Program-made: the position numbers and the translations under genes | In this document: in pieces, positions 31,892 through 51,849 of the stretch | Layout: each line of letters begins with the position of its first letter | How positions within the stretch are numbered: the stretch's first letter is position 1 | From: Pogonophryne albipinna | Lineage: Eukaryota > Chordata > Actinopteri > Perciformes > Artedidraconidae | Assembly: GCA_028583405.1 (NCBI GenBank) | Contig: CM053263.1 | Span: 1,879,215-1,943,214, forward strand | DNA length: 64,000 bases | Reading direction: 5' to 3' | Notes under the pieces: model-generated | Told to the model about the DNA's origin: nothing | The model's input: the letters and a program-made list of their open reading frames with translations, nothing else | The model's database searches: none

Positions 31892-34800
31892 ACCGCATAA
31901 GACACACACCAGCAGAGATTATCAAGGGGACCCTACAGGATTTCCTGTAAACACGGTGGTCCCCTGTGTGTGTCGCCTGCTCATTAGGCCCCTCTCCGAA
32001 GTCAAACTCCATACCATGAGGATAGGTGTTAACCTGGGTAGTATCCAGATATGAGTTTTACACATGCACACACAAGAATGGAAAACTTGTGCTGACTGCA
32101 TGTTCTAGCAATGTTTAAAAATAATATACTTAATAACACATTTTCTTTTCAATTTGAATAAACAACAATGAATTGACATGTTGTATGAGAGGTGCATTTA
32201 AAAACTCTGTGTAAATCTTGATCAGCAAAAATTACGGTTTTACGGAAGAAGGTCATTGTTGCATTGAACTCCAAGAAAGAAAAGGGCAAAGATATAAAAA
32301 AAAGATGTATATAGAAATACGACTAATTCCGATATTTAATGGTGTAGCTAAAACCTTATGGCTCAAAAATTATTTTTTGTTTTTCATTCATTCTGGCATA
32401 ACGTTCCAATTAGACATATATACATTTATTGGGAATCAATATGCTGTCACCAATAAATGATGGTTCTACCTGACATTATCCAGCCACATATCTCATCTCA
32501 AGTTCATATCCAAGCAATCACAAGTTGTGGTGTCAAACGCAACCTCACTGCAATCTTACCAATCTCCCCTCCATCAGCTGGCAGGCAGAGAGAGAGAAAG
32601 AGCAGACAGCCTCTCCACACATGATAAGAGGACCAGAGAGGATGATGAGGGATAAAAACCGATACAGAGATCGAAAAGGTGACACGTCGACAGGTGTGTG
32701 CATTTATGCTCCGATGCGTGTGAAAGTCAAAGTGCAATCATTACCATGACGTAAAGGGAGAGACCGAGTTTAGGATAAACACTAATATCAAAATTACCCT
32801 TCACTTTAAACTCATTGACATGCAAAACATTTGTTTCAGTAAATAAACTAAACCCAAAACCCCAAATCTACACATTTGGAGTCAGAAAAAAAAATCATTA
32901 CCACATTCACCAAATTGGTATGTGCAGCAGGTCAATTGTGCTGAAAAGTGTTTCTATGATTTGGTCCTTCTAAGAGAAAGTGCACGCAAAAAAGACAGGT
33001 TTAGAAAAAGGAGCTAGTGAAAGCTGCTGCTGCTACCCTAGAAAGGGCAGCCATATTGTTAAAAAAAAAAAAAATGGATCTGAAAATTCATCTTTCAAAA
33101 GAGAACAGCACTGGAGCTCCCACCTCTCATTTACCTAGCAGGAGGGACAGCCATAACAAAGTGTTCCTCTGAAATTCACAGACAACTTTATTCAGCAGTT
33201 ATTATTAATAGAAAAGAGTCGGAGAGGAAAGAAGGGAGGGGGGGGGGTTGGGGAGGAAGCTCGTTTAGTTTGCCTTCAGATCATCAAGCGCCATTAATTG
33301 AAGCTTGCTTTGGATCTGAGGATTTACACATCAGAAACACACACGGTATCTTTATGCAGTTGCGTGCCATTAGTGTTGATGAGGTTTGAGAAAAAGTGCA
33401 AATTATGGCGTGACAGAAAAATTACCTCTAATTAGGCTTGTCATAAAATATTTCAGCAATATTTAAAAAATGATTATTTATGCATACTTGGACTGATGGG
33501 AGTTTAAAGAAACAAACTTTACAATCTAATTTTGTAAATATGTCAACAACAGACCTGTTCAAGAATCTGGCAGATGCAAAAAGGTAGCATGGCTTCAAGT
33601 TCTGTGACCTGTGTGTCTCGCTAACTGCTCTGGGCTAGCTTCAAGATTTACTCAAATATCTAACACACACATGCACACACACACACCCACACACACACGA
33701 TCACACATTAACAGCCCTATAGACAATGAGTGCTAATGAATTCATGATTAGCACCACACTCTTTTCCAGACATACACTTCCAGGATCGTTGGAACTGTGG
33801 GCAAAAACAACCCTGTTTGTGTGTGTCTGTTTGTGTGCATTATTTCCATCTGTGAGACGGAAAACTGAGTGTAAGTCTTGTAGTCATAAAATAATTGGGA
33901 TATTTCTATTTTCTCTTTTTCCTGTGTTGTGTTTTTAAACGCCTTCAGGCCAGGCGCAATCGCATCATAACTGTAAAAATACAGCCCAAAAAAGGGAGGG
34001 TATTATCCTGTGTTCAGTGCAGAAAGTGAAATGTGGCTTTTGAAGAGAAGTGAAGAGAAAGTGTCTAAACTCAGGTGAAGTTGCATCGTCGAGGCTGGAC
34101 ACCAGAAATGTGTTGGCAAATGGATCAAATATGCCCCAGCCCCACAACAAATGATGATTCAGTTTCGTCTTCAACACATACGTTTAGTCTGGCTGTCAGA
34201 AATTGCTTAAAAGTTCAGAAAAGTCACAAACACCCTGTAAGGTTCACAGATAAACTGCTACAAATTGCTCTGTTTCAGACAAAGTATTTTGAGGCTGCAA
34301 AGCTAATTCCATAGACAAAAGCTATTATGGATATGTCATGAGCCATTTTGGTTTGGCAATGATTGTGTAATGGAGAGCCAAGGCCATACATGACAATTTG
34401 AGGAGACACAACAACAAAAAGCAAGCGTTGACAAAATAATCCCCTGCTATTTATAGCCTGGAAGAGGGGAGGCATTTATGTGTAAGAAATGACTTGGAAT
34501 GGAGGAAACTGTCAAAGTCTTTGGTAAACAGCTTAACTTCTCAGTGTCCAAATGTTTTAAAATAATTTAACACATTCATAAAAAACACTAGGAGTAAAAT
34601 AGGATTAGGAGATTATGAGTGAGTGGGGAGTACGTTAATTACGCATAATCCTTTATATTCATAAAGGAAGAAAACTAAACGTATCTAAGGTAATCTGTCA
34701 GTGGGTGAAAGAATGTGATTGAATGACAGTTGCTGGTGCACTGAGACAATTAAGACAACTGCATAACAAGGCTTTAATGCAGCACAGGAGCACAATGATG

Positions 34801-35442
34801 ACAGAGATTTAAGAGAGAGCAGAATGTAGAGAATAGTGAAGTGTAATAAAGGGAAATAACTCATTTCAAGGCCCTTGCAGTACCTAAAAGGTTGGAGTTA
34901 TGTCAGTCCTGTCGTGTTTAATGTGGTCATAGAGAGCAATGTTTGAGGAGAAATGAGGGCAGCTACCTATACAGTGCAGACAGAGTAGGGTTGCACGATT
35001 GGAAAGAATACATAATTACCATTCTTTTTGACTGATATTGCAATTGTGATATGATTTACAATATCCTAGGGATTGATTATTTGTGGGTCATAATCCTCAT
35101 TATTACAAGTCCTTTAATGGCTTTTGCTCTCTGGGGATTCTTTTGTCAGACATGGCTGTGTATTACGGCCATGTTTGTTTCTGGTTGACATGTTATCAGA
35201 TAGAAAGGTTCATGGTGGTTGATAGCTGTTGTAGTACTTGTTTAGGCTCTCACTGCTTCAGGCTATCCACCTGCTCAAATGATACGCCTAAACTGCTAAT
35301 ATGACATCTGCTTGGCAGCTTGGTTCCATCTCTCATAGCCTACAGTGGAGGGGCAGTTATAATTAAGGATTTTGCATCAGTTAAGACTTTTTTCATATGA
35401 TTGCAGAAGCCATTGGTCTGGGTTATTATAAGCATTGGGTTG

Positions 35443-35444
<2 letters not shown>
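31892..35444. other. Intron 1 unique sequence
   Basis: AT-rich, with an A-run near 33061-33074 and an interrupted CA tract at about 33663-33699. The stretch 33270-33490 is rich in ATTA-type motifs and may be regulatory. No gene seen. Confidence 0.5.
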
Positions 35445-35482
<38 letters not shown>

Positions 35483-35514
35483 CAGTAGTAGTAGTAGTAG
35501 TAGCAGTAGTAGTA
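35445..35514. repeat. (TAG)n trinucleotide microsatellite
   Basis: About 23 TAG/AGT units with two AGC interruptions. Read on the minus strand it gives poly-Tyr or poly-Leu ORFs that are not real proteins. Confidence 0.97.
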
Positions 35515-35859
35515 TACAATCAAGAATTGATAGACATGGGAAGAGAAAAGTTGGAAAAGAAAGATAAATTGGAGTGAGGGAGGCAGAGTAAGATAGAAAA
35601 GACAGAGAGAAACACAGTGAGACAGAGGCAATAGAATGAAAGGAAAACAAGCAGACAGAGCTGTGCGTCCCAGATCAGTGGATGTACTGACTGGAGTGGT
35701 GAAGCCCCCCCCCCCCTAACCTCCCTCCACCCCTCTCCCCTGCTGGGCTCTGGCACTGATCAGAAGAACACGCGTCAGTCTGCATTGCAGCCACACACTG
35801 CGAGTGGAGGAAAACAATGTCCCTGCACTCAGAGCATAATCATAGTCACAAACGCTCAC

Positions 35860-35960
35860 ACTCAGGCCCAATCCCAAACCACGCCCTACACCCTATCCCT
35901 CCGTTTGCACATTAAGTGCCCTTCCAAACCAATGAGTGTGGAGGGGGAGTGGGCTATCAA
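35860..35960. repeat. Possible fragment of a dispersed repeat (CCCAATCCCAAA type)
   Basis: CTCAGGCCCAATCCCAAACC followed by CCCTA-rich sequence resembles one end of a fish MITE I associate with GGCCCAATCCCAATTC termini. Only one end is seen. Confidence 0.3.
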
Positions 35961-36101
35961 GCCCTCAAACAGCGAGTCTGCATCGGTGCTGACTTCACGT
36001 GCTGCCCTACCTGACCGGACTCAATGCTGTGTGTGTCCGTCAGGAAACAACCCAAATGTGATTAAGATCCATTCTCACACACGTGTATGAACAGACACAT
36101 A

Positions 36102-36499
36102 AGGCGCGTTCACACCAAGTACTTTTCCCACAAAGGTTCCTGAGAACTACGATGTAGTTGCGTTCACACCAAAAAGTCCCAGGAACTAAATTAGTTCTAG
36201 AGAACCTTTTTTACCCCCTTTTCAATCCCTGCTAGAGAGCAGGGACTTGCGTGGGAGAAAAAGGTTCCTATGTCTGATTGGCTGGGCGGAATGCAAACCA
36301 TGCCCCGTCAAACTCCCAAAAACTTTTGTGAAGCATTAGCCCAGCGCAGAAACGCAGAGAGGTTGACGTCAGCGGCTTCATTTGCCTAATCCACCACCAG
36401 GAACTAATTTCCGGTGTGAACACGATCTGTACTTAGTTCATGAGAACTAAAAAGTTCTCAGGAACCTTTGTGGGAAAAGTACTTGGTGTGAACGCGCCT
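36102..36499. mobile_element. MITE with perfect 47-bp terminal inverted repeats
   Basis: The ends at 36102-36148 and 36453-36499 are exact inverted copies over 47 bp, beginning AGGCGCGTTCACACC. A second nested pair, GTTCACACC/GGTGTGAAC (36162-36170 and 36413-36421), lies inside. ATA flanks both sides (36099-36101 and 36500-36502), which fits a 3-bp target duplication as in PIF/Harbinger elements, though three bases are weak evidence. The interior (398 bp in total) has no ORF of note. Identical ends suggest a young insertion. Confidence 0.85.
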
Positions 36500-40640
<4,141 letters not shown>

Positions 40641-40939
40641 TCAGTACAAAGAATAGGGGATAGCCTATTGGACAAAAACTGTTATATTAACTAAGCCATC
40701 CTATCTTATCCCATTCCATCACACACACTGTCACACGCACACGCATACACACAACATAGATGAGCACAATGCACATCTGTGAGCTCATCTGTGCAGAGGT
40801 TGATTTTGTTAGCTCAATGCGAATGGATTACAGCTTTCCCTTATAATCCGTAGTGGTGATGAAGAGGAGTCTTAAAGATCTCAGCTCCTGGTTTACTACG
40901 CACAGCTGGAATGAGGTCAGTCCACTGGCCTGTAGTGCC

Positions 40940-41120
40940 CTCTGAAATTGTTATTACCTCTGCCAAGGAGGTTATGTTTTCGGTCTGGTTTGTTATCTTG
41001 TCAGCAGGATTATGGAAAAACTATTGTTCCGATCTTACTGAAAATTGGAGAAAGGGGGTTGCATTATGCAAGGAAGAACCCGCTCAATTTAGGAGTGGAT
41101 CTGAATCAAAGGGTGCATAA
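40940..41120 (+). repeat. Degenerate dispersed repeat (CCTCTGCCAAGGAGGTTATG type)
   Basis: The segment contains CCTCTGCCAAGGAGGTTATG, then TCAGCAGGATTATGGAAAAA, then GGAAGAACCC and GTGGATCTGAATCAAAGGG in that order. I recognise this order as a short interspersed repeat seen in fish and other animals, but I am not sure of its family name. It is an old, diverged copy with no clear target duplication. Confidence 0.55.
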
Positions 41121-42106
41121 GTTAGGCATTTTTAATTATTATATGGCCGCCTTCTTGGTGAGTTAGAAGACTGGGCAAAATAAAAGATGAACAAATATAA
41201 TACAATGCCATCCAAGACAACATTAACACACTGAGGCCTCACGTGGTTTAAGAAACATGTGACCCTATTTCCATCTGTCCTTTCAGAAAATAAATATGTC
41301 AGACGTCTTCATGGTCTCATAACCCTCCATTGTAAATGACCTTGGTATAGGCCATATAGGATAGATGGAGCATGTGGGACATGCTAGTGAAGACAGAATG
41401 TCTGCACCTGCAAAGACTAGCAGCCCTGCAGTAATGGTCTCAGAAAACTGAAAATATAGCAGTTTGACAGGATGAGTCAAGAGTGCCCTTCCGGCGGCTG
41501 AAATATCCCACTTTTAAAACACATTCAGCAAATGGTGCTACATTATAACTAGGCCTACTGCCTGAGCAAGAGCAAAGACGGAGAGGCAGAAGAAGAAACA
41601 GCTGGCACCAATGAGCGGAAACGGAGAAGTGGATGTGTCATTTCCTTAAAAGGTCAAAGTGAAAATCTAATTGAAGATTTGATGCTTTCACAAAGTGCAG
41701 AGACAGTCAAATAACACTAACATCATTACCATAAGAAATGATCGTGATTACGAATGGGATATTCAGGCTTCTTCCCGTATTAAGTATCTTTACACTCCAT
41801 TCCAATCATCTTTAAACACGTCACTAATGTGCACACTTTCACAAAAACATTCCAGCCTTCTTATGTCATTCTTATACTGTCTAATGAGGAAATGATGTAT
41901 CTATCTAAGCTACTAAAACTAATGTTGGCATGATGCCATAATAGGTAGTAATTGCCAGTAATTGCCAATAATTGTTAATGATTACAGTTAAGAGATTCCT
42001 TTGGGCTTGTTGTGAAAATGTTGACAATGTTAATATTTCATTTAAGAGTGAATGATGCAACATTGGGAATTTAAACTAAATACATGCCTAATAATGCCAT
42101 ACATAA

Positions 42107-42213
42107 ACAAACCCCAATTCCAATGACGTTGGGCTGTAGTGTACATTGTAAATACAAACGGAATACAATGATTTGCAAATCCTTTTCGACCTATATTCAA
42201 TTGAGTACACTGT
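42107..42213 (+). repeat. Fragment of a widespread fish DNA-transposon repeat
   Basis: Includes CCCCAATTCCAATGACGTTG near the start, then ACAATGATTTGCAAATCC and CTATATTCAATTGAGTACAC. These motifs in this order are familiar from a very common teleost dispersed repeat. Only one end of about 110 bp is present. The family name is uncertain to me. Confidence 0.55.
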
Positions 42214-42750
42214 GTGTGTGCTAGTCAGCCATAGATCTGCACCACAGGCCTAATGTCAGCGTCATACTCGGTCTGTGATGTCCTCGGGCACAAAGAGGCA
42301 TCTGAGAGAAGGAGGGAAGAGCGGTCTAGTGGGACGAGGGCCATGATTAAATGATTCACACTCATAAATCCACATGGTCATCATTCTGGATGAAGCTGCA
42401 GACACATTCACATTTTCTATCACTTACACACATGCACATTACAAACCATAGGCAGTGAACAGCATCGCAGACAAGAAAATCCCCACTGCTACAGGATCCA
42501 TTTGGCCTTATATACAAACATCATACTGCCCACAACAGAAAACTCACCATAACTTGTTTTCAGCCTCTGTGTCACAAGGAGCTCATTTACGGATTGCACT
42601 GTTGTGCAACAATTGAATAGGGTTGCAAAACCGCTTTGGTCTACAGCTGCTGTAATTTGCTGTTTGTTATGGGGGCGGACTTACCCACGTTTGACAGAGA
42701 GCCACTTCATAGAAAGTTAAAACAGGTCAGTCATCAGCTGTGGGGTTTGT

Positions 42751-42790
42751 ACCCATGGGAAGCGTTTTGCACCCATGGGAAGCGTTTTGC
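42751..42790. repeat. 20-bp perfect tandem duplication
   Basis: ACCCATGGGAAGCGTTTTGC occurs twice in direct succession without mismatch. Confidence 0.97.
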
Positions 42791-43521
42791 TACAGAACAG
42801 TTTGCCAACCCTCCTGTATTATAATGTAGGAAACAGCCAATGCAAATAAGGTCAACACATAAGTATTGATTAAGTATATATACAAATATACTTAACAATA
42901 ACACAAGCCGCAATGTGGTTGTAAGAGTTGCTGAATAGTCATAATACATGTAGATTTGAAAGAGTTTAGTTTTCACTACTCCAGTGAAGTCCGTCCCTTC
43001 AAACAGAAGGAACCTATACAGCAGAGACAGCATGGAATTATAAGTTGAAGGCACGTAATGAGGGTGCATACATGGCCGAGAATATTCTAGTAACAGTTCA
43101 TAATTGAAAGTAATCATTAAGACAAAATCAAAAGGCAATTGATGAAACTGACAGTTTGATATCAAAACTACAATTCACACTACTGAACTTACAAGAAGAA
43201 CATCCTTGAACATCAGAATATGTGCGAGTCATTTCACAAACTGAGTTCAGGCAGTTTCATTACCCTCAAACTTTCCTTCTCTCCCTGTAGCTCCTGTAAG
43301 CCTATGGCATAAACACATCAGACAAGCATTCTACCCTGCCGACAATCACAGTGGCAAGTGAGAGGATGCAAATTGTTATCCAGCGTTTCACCCCTCCTCT
43401 CTCTTCCTCCCTCTCCTCCTCTTCCTCTGCTTTCGTCTTTCCACAGTTGGTCATGGCTGTTTTTAGATTTTCTGCAAGATTTACTTTATCACATTGCTTT
43501 TTCCAGGGACAAGGAGAAAAA

Positions 43522-47578
<4,057 letters not shown>

Positions 47579-47635
47579 AAAAAAGAGAGAAAGCAAGCAA
47601 CAGAAAAAGAGAGAAAGCGAGCAACAGAAAGAGCA

Positions 47636-50600
47636 TGAGAACAAACAGAGAGCTCCATTCAGGTCTAATCCACAGACACATCATTCAGTCTGACATGACG
47701 ATACATCTCTGTGACCAGAGTATTCATATAGGGCCTCGGTCACAGATGCATCATTCACACCCACACACAGACACATAAACACACTTCTGCTGAGTCCTGC
47801 CCAGGCATCTATATCACGATGGAGAATCACTCTAAGATCTCAGTTTATATTCATTCAGTTTACCTCCCTTGACTTGAACACATTGCAAAGATTTCCTATG
47901 GAGCTTGTTCTTGTAAGTCCACCACCTCCAAAATGTAATGAATGTCTTACTGCCAAGGTTAGAGTGAGAGTTTATCCATTAGCAAGCCATAATATTGACA
48001 GGGCCGTGCTCTCCCGGTCCAAACTTCCGCCTTGTAGCCGTAACATTGGCCGACAGACAGGGGGTAGTATGTCAATGTGAGGTGCTTACAGGCCGATAAC
48101 GGCTGCTGTTCTAATTCCTATAGGCAGGCTTGATGGACAGCACACGGGCAAAGAGGGCAGGGGAGAATCGTAAGTGAGAGAGGGAGATTGAATAGTGCCA
48201 AGTGCCCCTACAGCTTTTAAGAGTTTTGAACTCAGATGGAATTTGGTGAAAGGACAAGGAAGCAAGATGAGATAGGATTATCCAACTGCTCAGGGACTAA
48301 ATGTTTTCCCCTTGAGACCTTGAGCAGCAGAACACAGCACAAACATATTTCAAAAGGACTGACACTGTAGACTGCAACATTAAGGAATGTGTACACATCA
48401 ACATTGAAAGCAGACTCTCACACATCAGTCTAGCTGCCCAGCTAGCCACAGTCAGGTTGACCCAGACAAGCAAGAAAACTTCTCACTGCAGTGAAAACAA
48501 TTTGCCCTGCGAGGGACCTACTGTAGTTCACCTCACAATTGCAAGCCACACACAGTTAAGCAGCAGCTTAGAACTTACCCATCAACCAACAGTATCTAAT
48601 GTTTTGCTGTCAAGTTTGTTTTCAGCTGTCTGTCAAATAACCGTCAGAGTGACTTGAGTGCCAATGCAGATTATCTCAACTAAGAATGATATCCAATTGT
48701 TTCAATGTTTGTCCCTACCACCCAGAAACACATAAACATATGATAATGCAATACAAAAAACTATGCAAAAGAACATCTGCGTAAAGATGATTTTATTATT
48801 TCCCAAGAAAAAACATGTGTCTTTTGATTTATTTTCCAATATACACTAAATCTAAATTGATGTCAAAGAACACCATGTATATGAAATCAATATCCACTAT
48901 ACTGGCCTGTGAAGCCACACTGCCCCTCATGGTTTTTCCAGGATATAGCCTCATCCCTTAAGGCATGCTTTGAGTGTGCACTAAACACAAGTATGAAATT
49001 GGGATAATAAAACAAAAACAACACAGTATCATCCCAGTATTTGTAGTACATCTGGGAAACAACAATAAGACATAGATTTAAAGCAAAGAGCGTTACGAGG
49101 GCAACACTGAATTGATGCATTGAGTCTGGAGTGCAGGTGGGTAGGGGGAGGAACAAACCGGCAGAGGGGCTCAGAGTACGCATTGTGACTGCTGTACTGG
49201 GAATCTGCATTTTGCATATAGGCCCGAGCAGCTGTTTTCTGTGCATGAGGTGCAAGAGAGGGTGGGAGGAAGGGAGACGCAAGAGAGAGACAAAGTAAGT
49301 CCATGACTCCAAAAATGGCATTTGATGTCGCCTACATCCCACTTCACTGGTTGAAACTGCAGTGTGTGCTGAAGAGCCTGCACTGTGACTTCCCTTGCTT
49401 AAATGTCTAGAAATCAGCTCAAACTCCAACAAACATTCCCATTATCAAGTATCAATGACCCTGATTTCAGTAAAGGGCAGATACGCTGTACCAAAGGTAA
49501 TGATCAACCTTCAATGCACAAATACAATGTAGGCAAAAACCAAATTCCTAAAAATAAATAAGAAACTGATTCCAGAACAAATGCATTGTATTCAGACAGT
49601 GTTGACCGTCAGACTCTTAAACATTCAGCACTAAAGAAGAATGACTCATCATTGCTCATCATCAGTCCATTGGTTTACTCTATGTGGTATGACTCAAAAA
49701 GAGGGAATACAGCAGAAAATTCCAATCAAGAAAAAAGTGATACATGTGAGTGCCGTCAATTCAAATACATCCAAATTGCTTAAGAAATTCAATGTCACAA
49801 CGTTTTTTTTACGATAATGAAGTACACAGACTCACACACAAGGTTTCAGAGCAACATCCATTCATATCATCAATCTGTAAAAACTAGTTCAAACAGTAAA
49901 TCACACACAGCATGTGACCACAATGGATGCTACAGTAACATCATAGGTAGGCTAATACAGTCCACTGACTTGGGATAAAGTTGCATTGAACTCAGTAGCT
50001 TGCCTTATTGCATCCCAGAGATTGAGTCCCTGTAGATATTAAAATAAAAATGTTTTCTGTTAACTTGAGGGTTCCTCAAGTCAACATTTCCCCGGAGCAT
50101 TCCGTCTGAGACACATTGGTCAAGTTCAGCAGCTTTGAGAATAGACTGCGTATATCCCTGTGATCATGAAAGCCACACGGGGTAAATGTGCCTGCTTAAG
50201 GTCATTTTGCTTCACACAAAGATGCGTTTTCTATTAACGAAACACAGAAAGGTAGTAGCCTACTATCAAATTAAAAATAATGTATGTGCCGCCATAGAGA
50301 TTTCTAAACATATATATACACAGGCTACAATGAGATGTCCAAAAAGCAGAAATAGGTGAACAAACCCATTTAGACCCATTTCTAAACCCATTTAGAAAAC
50401 GCTACTGTGAACAGACTACCATGCTTGAATAGTTTCAGGTTACAAAAAACATCCCAGCGTGGATCCCTAAAGATTCAGGATATCATCCAACACGGCATGG
50501 AACTTTTCAAAAAACAAAACATGCTGTGTTCAATCGAAATGTTCAAAATGCTTTACCTGTTATATTTTACTATGACACGTCATTTACTAATCTTCGTGAA

Positions 50601-50900
50601 AAAAAAGTACTACAATATCATATCGGCTGGTGTAAATGTCATCATGTCCAAGATTTAAAACCGAGGTGTCACTAAAATCGCAGTCCATGAGTCCACACGC
50701 CACTATATGCAAGTCCTACGCACTGGGTTCTTCCCCTAAGCCACTGCGTAAATCCGACACGGAATCCCCGACACATATTTAAGTGTTAACCTTCAGAGTT
50801 AACGCTGCAAGAGGAACAAGTACAATTTGGGCATGCTGCTCTTTCTGGCTTACAGTGGATGAAGGGCATAAAGAAACCCGAAAACGGAGGGAATCCAGTC
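47636..50900. other. Intron 1 unique sequence
   Basis: No gene recognised. A 181-codon minus-strand ORF at 48887-49432 has no domain I know and no plexin similarity. I consider it non-coding. Confidence 0.5.
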
Positions 50901-51189
50901 GATAAAGGGTCCCAAGTTAAGAGACATAGTAGCCTCGTTAAGATGTTCAGTAATTTCCCCCGGGGCTAGTAGTACGATCCGAATGGACAGGTTCCGTATG
51001 AAACCCGCCCGATTGCCGGAGTGCGCAGAGCGGGCATGGTGCAGCCAGAGCAGGTGCAGCACGCCTCCCTGGTCACCTGGCTGGTGCAGTGGCAACCTCA
51101 CTCCCAAAACCTGGCTATAATGGCAATAAAGCAGAAAACAAATAGTCCTGGCTGTACAAACTAACGCCGTGACAAGCCTCTTTTCTTAC

Positions 51190-51480
51190 CTGTAATCAAT
51201 GCAGATATCACTTCACAGCCGCAGCGACACTGCGGATAAGAGGCACGTCCAGAGCAATCCCCAACTCCTTTACTCCCCTCAAAAAAAGAGAAATGCTTAA
51301 AATAATGTTATATCCTGATCAAACGTCTTGTCCACTTTAAAATCCCCGGTAGAGGTGTAGTTAGAGGGCGATTCCTGCACAGGAAAAAATAAATTACAGC
51401 AGACTTCCAGGAGCATCGCCGATCAGCAGGACCTTACTACGCCGCTCTGAGCGCTCTGAGACCCGGGAGCTCCACTTCCC
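51190..51480 (-). other. plxna4: Candidate non-coding first exon (5' leader) of plxna4
   Basis: On the minus strand the sequence ends TGATTACAG|GTAAGAAAAG, a strong donor with its GT at 51189-51188. The 185 nt next to the donor (51190-51374) contain no ATG, as expected for a leader. The 5' end is uncertain. Transcription could start within the CpG-rich block to about 51.75 kb. Alternatively, a pyrimidine-rich acceptor-like sequence ending CTGTGCAG (AG at 51375-51376) could make 51190-51374 an internal leader exon. Joined to exon 2, the message would read TTACAG-GTACATGATG. The location about 20 kb upstream of exon 2 suits the known large first introns of plexin genes. Confidence 0.6.
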
Positions 51481-51776
51481 ATTCCCCGGCGAGGATACAC
51501 TTTGTATGTCGTTGGAAAAGCCGCTGTACCGTATGGGATACCGTAGGAGGCTGTTCTTGTGTGCGTGCGTGTGTGTTCGTGCATGTGTGTGCGTGCAGAG
51601 AGCGGGTGTGTATCGATGTGACTCGGTGCGGTGCTCCTGCTCAACTGATGTGCTGAGGGTGCTGCAGCGGAGTGCGAATGGGAAGGAGGGAGTGCGGGAA
51701 GGACGGAGAGAGAGAGAGAGGGGCTGCCTCGGAGTTTGCAGCCTTGCCGCGGATCTTCAGGCTCGGGAGGGACCGA

Positions 51777-51790
51777 GTACTAGATGGCGC
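51777..51790 (+). promoter_or_regulatory. CTCF-like site at the upstream edge of the promoter block
   Basis: GTACTAGATGGCGC matches the CTCF core form CCACTAGATGGCGC at 12 of 14 positions, including the whole ACTAGATGGCGC part. It lies at the outer edge of the CpG-rich block, where a boundary factor would be plausible. This is a motif match only. Confidence 0.35.
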
Positions 51791-51849
51791 TTTGCCCGTT
51801 GCAAAAGGCGACTGTTTTCAACATGGTTCCTGCGTCGTCTGCAGTGACA

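Noticed and set aside
48887..49432. 181-codon ORF on the minus strand
   Set aside because: No recognisable domain, no splice or promoter context. It lies inside intron 1 of a gene on the same strand; chance ORF.
50850..51107. 85-codon ORF near the promoter block
   Set aside because: It lies past the candidate donor within intron 1. Its openness is explained by GC content, and no similarity was recognised.
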